A stretch of 64,000 nt of DNA from Cytophagaceae bacterium (GCA_027491315.1 JAIXWL010000003.1:124001-188000); one strand, 5' to 3'. Counted from the first letter of the stretch, positions 1-8,931 are shown. Numbers and translations: made by a program. Notes: a model not told the origin generated them from the sequence alone.

Positions 1-205
1 TGAAATCGATGGAAAAGCAAGCTTAGCTTTAGCCATTTCAAAAGAACTGGTGGCAGCAAAATCTTTGGATGCAGGTAAAATCATTCGAGAATTAGCCAAG
101 GAAGTACAAGGTGGCGGAGGTGGTCAAGCCTTTTTAGCTACTGCAGGTGGACAAAAACCGGAGGGTATCCCACAGGTAATTCAAGCAGCGCAACAATACA
201 TTTAA
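1..205 (+). CDS. alaS: Alanyl-tRNA synthetase, C-terminal end (partial)
   Basis: The window opens inside this gene; the frame starting at base 2 gives 67 residues and stops at 205. The tail contains the glycine-rich DHHA1 signature GGGGGQAFLATAGG that closes alanyl-tRNA synthetases, followed by a short helix (IPQVIQAAQQYI). AlaS charges tRNA-Ala in the cytoplasm, and the DHHA1/C-Ala part helps oligomerisation and tRNA docking. Catalytic and editing domains lie upstream of the window. The pabB start follows after 8 bases, so the two may be co-transcribed. It is absent from the ORF track because it has no start here. Confidence 0.93.
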   Translation, partial: EIDGKASLALAISKELVAAKSLDAGKIIRELAKEVQGGGGGQAFLATAGGQKPEGIPQVIQAAQQYI

Positions 206-213
206 TAAAGATT

Positions 214-1188
214 ATGAAGGATATTCCTTTTACCTCACTTGATCAAGCTGTCTCGGGCATGGATCAATGGAGCATGGAAGGGCGTCCTTTTGTCTTTATA
301 TGTGATTATAAAGGAGAAAAAGTATGGTGGGGAACTGAAGAAGAAGCTCTTCAATTGGGCATAAGATTGGAAATCAACCAAATCCCCTCAAGTACTTTCA
401 CAGGTGATGTATATTTTGAGAAATTTCCAATCAGTTATAAAGAGTATTTAGCTAAATTTTACCAGGTTCAAGCGGGTTTAAAACGAGGGGATTCATTTTT
501 GGTCAATTTAACTTGTCCTACCCCCATTCAAACCAACCTGAGTTTAAAGGATATTTATTCATACGCACATGCTAAGTATAAATTACTGATCAGGGATCAA
601 TTAGTGGTCTTCTCTCCCGAACCATTTATTCAAATTCATCAGCATAAAATTCAATGTTTCCCCATGAAGGGAACTTTGGCAGTGAATGAAAATAACCAAG
701 CCGAAGACCTGCGGATAGATGCCAAGGAAAAAGCTGAACATGCCACCATTGTGGATTTAATTCGCAATGATATTAGCCGAGTAGCCCACCCAATTCAAGT
801 GGAAAAATTTCAGTACATAGAACAAGTAAAGACACATAGTGAAGATTTATGGCAAATGTCCTCCTTGATTTCTGGTGAATTGATGCCCGCATTTCAGCAT
901 AAAATTGGTAGTATTTTAAAAGCCATGTTACCCGCTGGCTCCATTACAGGCGCTCCCAAAATGGCCACCATGGAAATTATTGAAAAATCTGAAGGATACC
1001 CTCGAGGATTTTATACGGGAATTATGGGGAAATTTGATGGAAGTTCCTTAGATTCAGGAGTTTTAATCAGATTTATTGAACAAATTGATGAGAAGCTAAT
1101 TTTTAAAAGTGGAGGAGGAATTACGATCTTCTCCGACCCTGAAAAGGAATATTTGGAATTAATCCAAAAAGTTTACCTACCCATTTAA
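214..1188 (+). CDS. pabB: Aminodeoxychorismate synthase component I (PabB), short form
   Basis: This is a chorismate-binding enzyme that adds ammonia to chorismate to make 4-amino-4-deoxychorismate, the first step to p-aminobenzoate and folate. The 324-residue protein is essentially only the catalytic chorismate-binding domain. Family hallmarks are KAEHATIVDLIRND and PAGSITGAPK followed by EGYPRGFYTGIMG. The N-terminal tryptophan-binding-like domain of longer PabB/TrpE proteins is missing, as is common in Bacteroidota. The next gene begins three bases after the stop and encodes the next pathway enzyme, which supports PabB over anthranilate or isochorismate synthase. The glutamine amidotransferase partner (PabA) is not in the window. 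Confidence 0.93.
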   Translation: MKDIPFTSLDQAVSGMDQWSMEGRPFVFICDYKGEKVWWGTEEEALQLGIRLEINQIPSSTFTGDVYFEKFPISYKEYLAKFYQVQAGLKRGDSFLVNLTCPTPIQTNLSLKDIYSYAHAKYKLLIRDQLVVFSPEPFIQIHQHKIQCFPMKGTLAVNENNQAEDLRIDAKEKAEHATIVDLIRNDISRVAHPIQVEKFQYIEQVKTHSEDLWQMSSLISGELMPAFQHKIGSILKAMLPAGSITGAPKMATMEIIEKSEGYPRGFYTGIMGKFDGSSLDSGVLIRFIEQIDEKLIFKSGGGITIFSDPEKEYLELIQKVYLPI

Positions 1189-1191
1189 ACA

Positions 1192-1791
1192 ATGCCTACA
1201 TTTTTAGAGACCGTTCATGTATTGAACGGAGAAGCCCTACATCTAAATTATCATCAAAAAAGGATCAATGATGTCTTTCAGCATTACTATCCTAACTCAC
1301 CCGTATTAAACATAGCAGAATATTTTACTCATTTAGAAATTCCCCAACTTGGTAGTTATAGAACTAGAATCGTTTATCGAACGGAATGGGAATTTCACGA
1401 ATTCCTAAAATATCAGCCAAAGCATATCAAAAAATTGGCCATCGTGAACACTGGAGATTTCGAATACGATTTTAAATATGCCGATAGATCTCATATTCTA
1501 AAAAAAGTAGCTGAGCATCCTGAAGCTGATGATATCATTTTTTCGAAAAATGGGAAATTGCAAGACAGCAGCATCGCTAATTTAGCTTTTAAACAAGGTG
1601 ATCAATGGTATACCCCGAAGGAACCTTTACATTGGGGAACCACCAGAAGGAGATTGATAGAAGAAAATATTCTAATAGAAAGAGATATTTGGGAAACCGA
1701 TTTAAAGGATTACAGCCTAATATGCCTCATCAATGTTTTTAGGCCTCTTTCAGAAGAACATGCGCTTTTGCTTCCCGATTCAATTGTGTAA
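1192..1791 (+). CDS. pabC: Aminodeoxychorismate lyase (PabC), class IV aminotransferase fold
   Basis: Likely the PLP enzyme that splits 4-amino-4-deoxychorismate into p-aminobenzoate and pyruvate. The 199-residue protein is shorter than typical fold-type IV proteins (about 270). It keeps the probable PLP lysine (K95 in FKYADRSHILKK) and the DSSIANLAF...TPKEPLHWGTTRRRLIEE region that matches the class IV 'SN.F...TP....L.G.tR' pattern. It starts three bases after pabB, a two-gene pab unit. The sequence is divergent, so the assignment rests partly on context; a branched-chain or D-amino-acid aminotransferase is less likely because of the short N-terminus. Confidence 0.85.
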   Translation: MPTFLETVHVLNGEALHLNYHQKRINDVFQHYYPNSPVLNIAEYFTHLEIPQLGSYRTRIVYRTEWEFHEFLKYQPKHIKKLAIVNTGDFEYDFKYADRSHILKKVAEHPEADDIIFSKNGKLQDSSIANLAFKQGDQWYTPKEPLHWGTTRRRLIEENILIERDIWETDLKDYSLICLINVFRPLSEEHALLLPDSIV

Positions 1792-1810
1792 ATTGTGTCT
1801 TCTTTAAGAC

Positions 1811-3244
1811 ATGAATCCTTCCAAAAGTCCTTCTTTTCTCTTACATCAAAAGTTCCCCTTTGAGCCAACGCCCTCACAGACAGCTTTATTTCAGAAATTG
1901 AATGATTTTATAGTTAATAAAGATGAATGGGGAGCGCTTACTTTTATCATCAAAGGTTATGCTGGGACGGGTAAAACCACCGTCATATCGACCTTGATTA
2001 AAATTTTATCCAGCTTCGGATATAAAACTCAATTATTAGCTCCTACGGGCCGCGCAGCCAAGGTTATGGCCAATTATGCCAAGAAAAAAGCCTTTACGAT
2101 CCATAAAAAAATTTACCGGCAAGTCAGCCATCCAAATTCTGGTGCATTGGTATTCCAACGAATGAATAACTACGCTACCAATACCGTATTCATCGTGGAT
2201 GAAGCTTCCATGATTACGGATGAATCAGATTTTGGTACAAATAGTTTATTGACAGATTTAATTGAATACGTTTTTACGAATCCAGAAAATGGCCATACAG
2301 GGAATAAATTAATATTTGTAGGAGATACAGCCCAATTACCTCCCGTGGGAAAAAGTCTGTCACCTGCCCTATCGAAAGAATACATCAGCAGTGAATTTCA
2401 CATGGAGGTCTTGGACCATGAGTTGACTGATGTCATGCGACAAGACATACATTCAGGAATATTATATAATGCCACCAACCTGAGAGAACTACTAAATCAG
2501 TCTTCCCCAAAAATTCAATTTAATACCAAATCATTTAAAGACTTTTTCAAGATGTCGGGTGAAAAGGTGGAAGATGGAATGCAATATGCCTATCGGAAGT
2601 TTGGAAAAGAAGAAACCATTCTCCTCACCAGATCCAATAAAAGTGCTGTCCAATTCAATGAATTCGTTCGGAGAACTATACTTTATCAAGAAGATGAAAT
2701 CAGTAGTGGTGATTTATTAATGATTGTTCGAAATAATTACCATTGGTTAGATGAAGATTCGCCAGCAGGATTTTTGGCCAATGGAGATTTCGTGGAAGTT
2801 ATGAAAATTAAAAGGCAAGAAGATATGCATGGTTTTCGATTTCTCCAGGTTAGCCTTCGTTTGTGTGACTATGAGGATCACCCGGAAGTTGAAGCTAAAA
2901 TCTTATTAGATACCCTTCACTCGGCTGAATCAGCCTTGGGAAAAGAGGCCAACAAAAAACTCTATGATTCTGTATGTGAAGATTATGCTCATATCACAAA
3001 GAAAAAGGAAAGAATGGAGGCCATTCGCAAAGACCCTTTTTTAAATGCCTTACAAGTGAAGTTTGCTTATGCATTAACTTGCCATAAATCTCAAGGTGGA
3101 CAATGGAAGGCCGTATTTGTGGATCAGGGATACTTGAAAGAAGAACAAATAGACGCAGAATACATTCGCTGGCTATACACGGCTATTACTAGAGCCACCC
3201 ACGAATTATTTTTAGTTAATTTTCACGATCGCTTCTTTCCATAA
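1811..3244 (+). CDS. RecD-like SF1B DNA helicase
   Basis: A 477-residue superfamily 1 helicase of the RecD/Dda-like type. Visible motifs are Walker A GYAGTGKTT (about residues 48-56), Walker B FIVDEASM, motif III FVGDTAQLPPVG, the UvrD-like C-terminal HKSQGGQWKAVFVD, and RWLYTAITRAT near the end. These proteins unwind DNA 5' to 3' in repair or recombination. It lacks the long N-terminal region of RecD2 and no RecB/RecC neighbour is present, so it is probably a stand-alone helicase. An AddB-like nuclease lies elsewhere in the window (36419-39334). It converges on marR with one base between the stop codons. Confidence 0.88.
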   Translation: MNPSKSPSFLLHQKFPFEPTPSQTALFQKLNDFIVNKDEWGALTFIIKGYAGTGKTTVISTLIKILSSFGYKTQLLAPTGRAAKVMANYAKKKAFTIHKKIYRQVSHPNSGALVFQRMNNYATNTVFIVDEASMITDESDFGTNSLLTDLIEYVFTNPENGHTGNKLIFVGDTAQLPPVGKSLSPALSKEYISSEFHMEVLDHELTDVMRQDIHSGILYNATNLRELLNQSSPKIQFNTKSFKDFFKMSGEKVEDGMQYAYRKFGKEETILLTRSNKSAVQFNEFVRRTILYQEDEISSGDLLMIVRNNYHWLDEDSPAGFLANGDFVEVMKIKRQEDMHGFRFLQVSLRLCDYEDHPEVEAKILLDTLHSAESALGKEANKKLYDSVCEDYAHITKKKERMEAIRKDPFLNALQVKFAYALTCHKSQGGQWKAVFVDQGYLKEEQIDAEYIRWLYTAITRATHELFLVNFHDRFFP

Positions 3245-3245
3245 A

Positions 3246-3728
3246 TTAGATTTTAGTGCCGGCTATTTTATCATTGATAGTATCCGTATTTTCCAATTCA
3301 TCATAATGAGCCACAATCTCTGATAAGGCCAAATTTAATTGCTTCAAACGCTCTTCTCCTATAATAACAGCAAACTTTTGCTCAATATGAGCCCTAGATT
3401 TCATTAAATCTTCTAAAAAATGATTACCTTTCTCTGTACAAAATAAAAGAGTAGAACGTAAGTCTTGATGATTAGTTTTTGAAATGAGGTAACCTTCTTG
3501 AATCAATTCATTCACTAATTTACTCATAGCTTGCTTACTTACTTTCGCTTTTTTGGCCAAATCAGTAGTAGTAACTCCCTGTTCAGAAAGATTCATTAAT
3601 ACGATAATGTGCCCTATTTTGAAGTTTTCATAACCTAAACTTCGTAAGAAAGTGCCATTCATAGACTGAACTATACGGTAAGACTTAACCAAAAGTCTCG
3701 ATAAAAACATGTGATTTGAATTTTCCAT
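3246..3728 (-). CDS. MarR-family transcriptional regulator
   Basis: Winged-helix regulator, 160 residues from the ATG at 3728 (MENSNHMF). The track's start at 3797 is rejected because it would lie in the promoter/operator region. The recognition-helix segment reads TTDLAKKAKVSKQAMSKLVNELIQEGYL, followed by the wing with DLRSTLLFCTEKG. Long amphipathic helices at both ends fit MarR dimerisation. It is divergent from an emrA-emrB-tolC efflux operon, and MarR proteins in this position usually repress the pump and themselves until a toxic ligand binds. A perfect inverted repeat in the intergenic region is a candidate operator. The ligand cannot be predicted from sequence. Confidence 0.93.
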   Translation of the reverse strand: MENSNHMFLSRLLVKSYRIVQSMNGTFLRSLGYENFKIGHIIVLMNLSEQGVTTTDLAKKAKVSKQAMSKLVNELIQEGYLISKTNHQDLRSTLLFCTEKGNHFLEDLMKSRAHIEQKFAVIIGEERLKQLNLALSEIVAHYDELENTDTINDKIAGTKI

Positions 3729-3766
3729 TGGTGTAAAATGATCTATACAGGATTTTATCTTTCGTG

Positions 3767-3797
3767 CAAAAATATACAAAATCAAGTATTTAGTCAA
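3767..3797 (-). promoter_or_regulatory. Predicted marR promoter (TTG-N20-TATTTTTG)
   Basis: On the minus strand a Bacteroidota-type -7 box TATTTTTG (3767-3774, all six fixed positions of TAnnTTTG match) lies 20 bases after a TTG (3795-3797). The TTG is inside the left arm of the inverted repeat at 3792-3808, so a bound regulator would cover the -33 element. The predicted transcript starts about 30 bases upstream of the chosen marR ATG. Confidence 0.55.
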
Positions 3798-3808
3798 CTA
3801 ACTTGACT
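3792..3808. promoter_or_regulatory. Candidate MarR operator between marR and emrA
   Basis: AGTCAA-N5-TTGACT is a perfect 6-bp-arm inverted repeat (17 bp overall) in the 124-bp divergent intergenic region. Its two TTG ends coincide with the putative -33 elements of both promoters: leftward TATTTTTG at 3767-3774, and rightward TTTCTTTG at 3826-3833, a 5/6 match, each 20 bases from its TTG. One dimer bound here could silence both directions. Size and position are typical of MarR sites; the assignment to this MarR is inference. Confidence 0.55.
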
Positions 3809-3852
3809 TTATTGCCAATACTACCTTTCTTTGCAACACTAATCAATGTACC

Positions 3853-4890
3853 ATGTCTACTCAACAAAAACCTAAATCTCATCTCCCCAAAATCATATTA
3901 GCACTTGTTTTACTCATTGGGGGATTTTTTGGCTTCAAAAAATACCGCTATGCGACTACCCATGAAGATACCGACAATGCGCAGATTGAGGCATATTTTA
4001 TTCCGGTATTACCTAGAATGGCGGGCTTTGTAAAAAAGGTTTATGTAAATGATTACGATCAGGTAAAAAAGGGGCAAATCATTTTGGAAATTGATTCAGA
4101 TGAAGCCGCATTAGCCCTAGAAGAGATGAAAGTGGAAGTTGAGCAAGCCACATCCGACATTGAAAGTGCAAAAGCAAATTTAACTAATCTAAAGAAAAGT
4201 ATTGAAGCTCAACAAAGTGTGGTCAAATCCGCTGAGTTGGCCTATAATAAATATAACCGAGATGTTGCTAGAAATACTTCACTTGAATCAGCAAAAGCTA
4301 TAACGCGTCAGCAATTAATTGATAGTCAAGATTTAGCAGAACAAGCTGGCGTTAAATTCCAAGGTGCGAAAGCAGAGTTAGTAAGTACACAATCTAGAAT
4401 AGGGATTTTGCAAGCTACCTTGCACAAGGCTGAAATAGCCTTAAAACTGAAGAAAGTAAAGGTAGAACAACAGAAATTAAAGTTAAGTTATAATAAAGTC
4501 TATGCTCCAGCTGATGGAAAAATTGGAAAGAAATCCGTAGAGCCAGGTCAATTCATTCAAGTTTCACAACCTTTAATGACCATCATGGATGATAGCAGGT
4601 ATTGGGTAGTTGCCAATTACAAAGAAACTCAAGTGGAGCATTTACGTGTAGGTATGGAATCGGAAATAAAAATCGATGCATATCCCAATATTAAGTTAAC
4701 GGGTAGAATTTTATCGATTTCAGAATCCACAGGAGCTAAAACAACTTTATTACCTCCCGATAATGCCTCTGGTAACTTTGTGAAGGTAACTCAACGAATT
4801 CCTGTTAAGATTGAGATACTAAATGCCGATAAATACAAAGATATATTACGTGCTGGACTATCTCTTGATGTATCAGTTCCCATAAACTAA
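3853..4890 (+). CDS. emrA: EmrA-like membrane fusion protein (HlyD family)
   Basis: Periplasmic adaptor of a tripartite drug efflux pump, 345 residues. It has a basic N-terminus, one inner-membrane segment (about 13-28, IILALVLLIGGFFGF), then the EmrA hallmark EDTDNAQIEAYFIPV. A lipoyl/barrel-sandwich half (VKKVYVNDYDQVKKGQIILEID), a long coiled-coil hairpin (roughly 85-205) and the second half-motif (KLSYNKVYAPADGKIGKKSVEPGQ) follow. It links EmrB in the inner membrane to the TolC-type channel. emrB starts four bases after the stop, giving one operon of pump, adaptor and channel. It is probably controlled by the divergent MarR protein. Confidence 0.93.
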   Translation: MSTQQKPKSHLPKIILALVLLIGGFFGFKKYRYATTHEDTDNAQIEAYFIPVLPRMAGFVKKVYVNDYDQVKKGQIILEIDSDEAALALEEMKVEVEQATSDIESAKANLTNLKKSIEAQQSVVKSAELAYNKYNRDVARNTSLESAKAITRQQLIDSQDLAEQAGVKFQGAKAELVSTQSRIGILQATLHKAEIALKLKKVKVEQQKLKLSYNKVYAPADGKIGKKSVEPGQFIQVSQPLMTIMDDSRYWVVANYKETQVEHLRVGMESEIKIDAYPNIKLTGRILSISESTGAKTTLLPPDNASGNFVKVTQRIPVKIEILNADKYKDILRAGLSLDVSVPIN

Positions 4891-4894
4891 TACC

Positions 4895-6478
4895 ATGCAA
4901 AGGCCCCAGGGATTCGCTAAAATAATCATTGTACTAACAACGATCACCGCAGCTGTGATGGAGTTGTTGGATACTACGATTGTGAACGTGGCTCTCAACC
5001 AAATTGCTGGAAACCTTGGAGCTACCATTGAAGATATTGCTTGGGTAATCACCAGTTATGCGATTGCCAATGTAATCATTATCCCAATGACAGGTTTTTT
5101 GGGAGAATACTTTGGTAGAAAAAATTACTACCTAGGCTCGATGATTCTCTTTGGGATAGCCTCATATTTCTGTGGAATGAGTGATAGCCTTTGGGAATTA
5201 GTCTTTTGGCGATTTTTACAAGGCATTGGTGGAGGAGCATTACTTTCTACTTCTCAAGCCATCTTATTTGATGCTTTTGAAGTAAAAGACCGACCAATTG
5301 CCTCTGGATTTTTTGGAATGGGTATCATCTTAGGTCCTTCCTTAGGACCCGTTTTAGGAGGATATTTGGTGGATAATTACGAGTGGAATGATATTTTTTA
5401 TGTCAACATCCCTGTTTGTATTTTGGCTACCATTTTAACCATTCTTTTCATTGATAGAAAAGAGGGTGAAGGCCAACATCGAAAAACGATGGAAATTGAT
5501 TACATCGGCATTTCTTTATTAACCCTGGGTATAGGGAACCTGCAATATATTTTAGAAAAAGGCGAATCGGAAAATTGGTTTGAATCCAGAACCATCAATA
5601 CCATGGCTGGATTATCGGCCATAGGACTGATTGGATTTATTTGGCGAGAGTTAACGACAGAACATCCTGTAATTAATTTAAAAATCTTCAAAAACAAGGT
5701 CTTTGCCATGAGCACGGTATTTAACCTAGTTAGCGGATTTGGTTTATTTACATCTGTTTTCATTTATCCCATCATGGTGCAACGCATCAATGGCCTAAGT
5801 TCAACGGAAACTGGACTTTCCTTGATGTACCCAACTTTACTCGGTGTCATATTATTCCCCATGATAGCCAAATACCTGTCCTTGGGAGGAAAACCCATTC
5901 CAGTCATGGGGCTTGGAATTTGTATTTTTATCATTTTCGGATTTATTGGTGGATCGGCTACTCCTGAAATGGGTCGCTGGGATTTCTTTCCGATGCACCT
6001 ATTACGTATGATGGGGGTGGCCATGTTACAAATGCCCTTAATTAATCAAGCTGTGGCGGGTTTACAACCATCTGAATATCCCGCAGGAATTGCCTTGAGC
6101 AACATGATTCGACAGTTAGGTGGAGCCTTTGGTATTGCCGTTGCGAACAATTATGCAACACATCGCGCTGCCCAACATAGGACAGATTTACTAGCTAATA
6201 TTCAAGTAGAAAATCCTTTATTTCAACAAAGAATTCAAGGATTGACACAAAATATGATGCAAAAAACGGGGGATTTAGTTCGGAGTGGAGAAGCTGCCTA
6301 TCGCCAATTAGATGCCATGGTCAATAAGCAAGCTTACTATTTGGCTTACTTAGACACTTTCCGTTTAGTTTCCATTTTATTTATGTGTATACTACCCTTC
6401 TTATGGTTATTGCGGACACCTAAGAAAACCAAAGCAGAAATAGAAAAAATCATGAAAGCCAGTGAAGAGGCTCATTAA
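4895..6478 (+). CDS. emrB: EmrB-like MFS drug:H+ antiporter (DHA2 family, 14 TM)
   Basis: Inner-membrane proton-driven drug exporter of 527 residues. It shows the DHA2 pattern: TM1 motif ELLDTTIVNVALNQIAGNLGA, motif A-like GFLGEYFGRKNYY between TM2 and TM3, and antiporter motif C (GPSLGPVLGGYLVDNYEW) in TM5. About 14 hydrophobic segments can be traced, with a long loop before the last helix. It follows emrA by four bases and precedes a TolC-like channel by four bases, so the full envelope-spanning pump is encoded here. Substrates cannot be read from sequence; the MarR neighbour suggests lipophilic or phenolic toxins. Confidence 0.93.
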   Translation: MQRPQGFAKIIIVLTTITAAVMELLDTTIVNVALNQIAGNLGATIEDIAWVITSYAIANVIIIPMTGFLGEYFGRKNYYLGSMILFGIASYFCGMSDSLWELVFWRFLQGIGGGALLSTSQAILFDAFEVKDRPIASGFFGMGIILGPSLGPVLGGYLVDNYEWNDIFYVNIPVCILATILTILFIDRKEGEGQHRKTMEIDYIGISLLTLGIGNLQYILEKGESENWFESRTINTMAGLSAIGLIGFIWRELTTEHPVINLKIFKNKVFAMSTVFNLVSGFGLFTSVFIYPIMVQRINGLSSTETGLSLMYPTLLGVILFPMIAKYLSLGGKPIPVMGLGICIFIIFGFIGGSATPEMGRWDFFPMHLLRMMGVAMLQMPLINQAVAGLQPSEYPAGIALSNMIRQLGGAFGIAVANNYATHRAAQHRTDLLANIQVENPLFQQRIQGLTQNMMQKTGDLVRSGEAAYRQLDAMVNKQAYYLAYLDTFRLVSILFMCILPFLWLLRTPKKTKAEIEKIMKASEEAH

Positions 6479-6482
6479 ACAT

Positions 6483-7784
6483 ATGAAAAAATACATCTTA
6501 CTCTTATCCATTAGTTTTTTGAGCAATGTTATTTTTGCTCAAACCAAGGGCCTTCCTGAATTAATTCAAGGTATTTTACAACATTCACCTGCCTTGAAAG
6601 GACAAAGAAACCTGATAAAAATGGGGCAAATAAAAACCCAAATTCAGGAGTCGTATGCTAAACCGGTGATTGGTGCTGAAATTGGACTTACGAGAATCGA
6701 CCCAGTTGCCCAGGCTAGTTTTAACTTCGGGGGAGCGAATTCAACTTTACAATTTCAACCTAACATGAATTATAATTCGCAATTTGTGGCCAACCATGTA
6801 TTATATGATTGGGGAAGGAATGCGATGGCCATTGAGAAAACAAGATTAGAAACTCAATTAAGCCAAGCACAGATAGAGCAACAAGAATTCCAAATGGGCT
6901 TTCAAATCGCTAATTTATATCAACAAATTATCTTCAATAAGAAAGCCATACAAGTGCAAAAGTCACAATTGAAGCGATTAGAAAATAATTTACAGGTTAT
7001 TCAAAAGCAACTAGCCCTAGGAGAAGCCATTGAATATGATAAAATCAGCCAACAGGTAAAAATAGCAAACCAAGAGAGTAAAATCCTTGAATCTGAGAAT
7101 CAAGTAGCACGCATGTTGGATTATTTAAGTACTCTATTAGGAGCTAATGCAGAGGCCTTTTTGGTTGAAAATCCTCAAAATTGGCAAGCCCAAACAGCCA
7201 AACCCATTGAGTCATTTTCCAATCCAGAGATTAATCAAATCAAAGCCCAAGAAGAAATTGTTAACAAAAGTATTGAGTTAGCTAAATCGGAAAATACCCC
7301 TACCTTAGCAGGATTAGCCACACTAGGACTAAAAAATGGTTATGTTCCTAGAATCAATGGCGAAACACCTGCCTTTGCAGATGATTTTAAAGTAAATAGT
7401 GTTTTGGGTATTAAATTAAGTATTCCTATTTATTCTGGAAAAAGAGGGGCTTATCAAACAGAATTAGCCACCATTCAAAAGGAACGTGTTGCATTTCAAT
7501 TGGAGGATGCACAAGAAAAGTTAGGTACCGAATGGAGGCAAGCTCAATTGAATCATCAAAATTACCTGAAAAAATCAGCGACACAGAAAGAGGTTGTGGC
7601 TCAAGCGCAATATGCCTTAGATTTAGCCAATACCCGCTTCAAACAAGGATTAATTCGTAGAATTGAATTAGATCAAGTAGAATCCATGTTGGAAGAATCC
7701 CAATTGATGCAAGCTCAATTTGATTATCAAGTGAACTTACAACAATTGGAATTATATAGAATACAAGGAATAAAAATCTGGTAA
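6483..7784 (+). CDS. TolC-family outer-membrane efflux channel
   Basis: Outer-membrane factor, 433 residues. The start at 6483 (MKKYILLL) is preferred over the track start at 6462. It leaves four bases after emrB and gives a clean Sec signal peptide ending in VIFAQ. Two long helical repeats (around 110-210 and 310-430) with the ARFKQGL-like segment ANTRFKQGLIRRIELDQVESML match the OEP repeats of TolC. It provides the exit duct for the EmrAB pump. Its stop abuts the stop of the convergent ald gene with no intervening base, so no terminator can sit between them. Confidence 0.9.
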   Translation: MKKYILLLSISFLSNVIFAQTKGLPELIQGILQHSPALKGQRNLIKMGQIKTQIQESYAKPVIGAEIGLTRIDPVAQASFNFGGANSTLQFQPNMNYNSQFVANHVLYDWGRNAMAIEKTRLETQLSQAQIEQQEFQMGFQIANLYQQIIFNKKAIQVQKSQLKRLENNLQVIQKQLALGEAIEYDKISQQVKIANQESKILESENQVARMLDYLSTLLGANAEAFLVENPQNWQAQTAKPIESFSNPEINQIKAQEEIVNKSIELAKSENTPTLAGLATLGLKNGYVPRINGETPAFADDFKVNSVLGIKLSIPIYSGKRGAYQTELATIQKERVAFQLEDAQEKLGTEWRQAQLNHQNYLKKSATQKEVVAQAQYALDLANTRFKQGLIRRIELDQVESMLEESQLMQAQFDYQVNLQQLELYRIQGIKIW

Positions 7785-8870
7785 TTATAAATCAAATAAA
7801 ATAGCTAAGCCCGGGTTTTGTAATTTACCCTCGAAAATCGTCAGTCCATTAGCTAAGGCTTGGTTATTTGTACAGGCTAAATTCCAACCTTCTTTGGCCA
7901 ATTGCTGGACATAAGGAAGTGTTGCTTGGGTCAAAGCCAATGTAGAGGTTTGTGGAACTGCCCCTGGCATATTTGCCACACAATAATGAAGTATCCCATC
8001 AATTTCATAAACCGGATTTTCGTGGGTGGTAGGTCGACAAGTTTCGATACAACCACCTTGATCGACAGCCACATCGACTAGAACCGTTCCGGGACTCATT
8101 CGCTTTAAATCTTCCTTCTTTATGAGATGAGGAGCTTTGGCGCCGTGTAATAGCACCGCTCCAACGATCAAATCAACTTGAGCTAAGCTCTCTTGAATAG
8201 CTAATGAAGTAGAAAACTGGGTGGACACATTGGCAGGCAAAATATCTTCCAAATATCGCAACCTACCTAGATTGGTATCCATGATGGTAACATTAGCGCC
8301 CAAACCTGCCGCCATTTTGGCCGCCTGGGTTCCTACAACTCCACCCCCTAAAATGAGCACATTTGCAGGTTTTACTCCTGGAACCCCACCTAACATTTTA
8401 CCTTTTCCACCTTGAGCTTTACCTAAAAAATAGGCCCCCACTTGAATAGCCATTCGACCAGCAACTTCAGACATCGGGGTTAATAAAGGTAAACTGCGAT
8501 CAGGTAATTCTACCGTTTCGTACGCTATACAAATAGCCTTACTAGCTATCATTGCTTGGGTCAACTCTTTAGACGCTGCAAAATGAAAATAAGTAAAGAG
8601 TATTTGACCCGCTTGAATCAAGGGATATTCTTGAGCCAAGGGTTCTTTCACCTTGACAATCATTTGAGAAATTTCATAAACCGACTTCGCATCAGGAAGT
8701 ATTTTAGCTCCTGTTTGCATGTACAATTCATCTGAAAAACCAGAACCTAAACCGGCCTGAGTTTGTACATAAACTTGGTGACCTTGAGACACCAACGATT
8801 GAACCCCAGCAGGCGTTAAGCCTACTCTAAATTCTTGATTTTTAATTTCCTTAGGGACGCCAATGATCAT
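7785..8870 (-). CDS. ald: Alanine dehydrogenase
   Basis: NAD-dependent enzyme interconverting L-alanine with pyruvate and ammonia, 361 residues from the ATG at 8870 (MIIGVPKEIK). The longer ORF to a GTG at 8957 reads through a terminator hairpin and is rejected. Residues R15, K75 (VKVKEP) and H96 (FTYFHFA) sit at the positions known for substrate binding and catalysis in Ald. The NAD-binding stretch VLILGGGVVGTQAAKMAAGLGA follows. Length matches the family (about 370). It is divergent from an Lrp/AsnC regulator, a common arrangement in which that regulator senses amino acids and controls ald. The leader contains an intrinsic terminator described separately. Confidence 0.95.
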   Translation of the reverse strand: MIIGVPKEIKNQEFRVGLTPAGVQSLVSQGHQVYVQTQAGLGSGFSDELYMQTGAKILPDAKSVYEISQMIVKVKEPLAQEYPLIQAGQILFTYFHFAASKELTQAMIASKAICIAYETVELPDRSLPLLTPMSEVAGRMAIQVGAYFLGKAQGGKGKMLGGVPGVKPANVLILGGGVVGTQAAKMAAGLGANVTIMDTNLGRLRYLEDILPANVSTQFSTSLAIQESLAQVDLIVGAVLLHGAKAPHLIKKEDLKRMSPGTVLVDVAVDQGGCIETCRPTTHENPVYEIDGILHYCVANMPGAVPQTSTLALTQATLPYVQQLAKEGWNLACTNNQALANGLTIFEGKLQNPGLAILFDL

Positions 8871-8893
8871 GATAATAGATTTTAGCTTGTTTG

Positions 8894-8931
8894 AAAAAAA
8901 GAACGGCCAACGAAAAATTTCGCTGGCCGTT
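8894..8931 (-). terminator. Intrinsic terminator inside the ald leader (possible attenuator)
   Basis: On the minus strand a 14-bp stem (arms at 8918-8931 and 8902-8915, one G-U pair, core AACGGCCAGCGAAA) closes a tiny loop and is followed by C and seven U (8900-8894). It lies 24 bases upstream of the ald ATG and is oriented the same way as ald. A TATATTTG -7 box is just upstream. A terminator in this position would stop ald transcription unless it is relieved. The plus strand lacks a T-run after the stem, so it is not a terminator for anything reading rightward. Confidence 0.7.
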
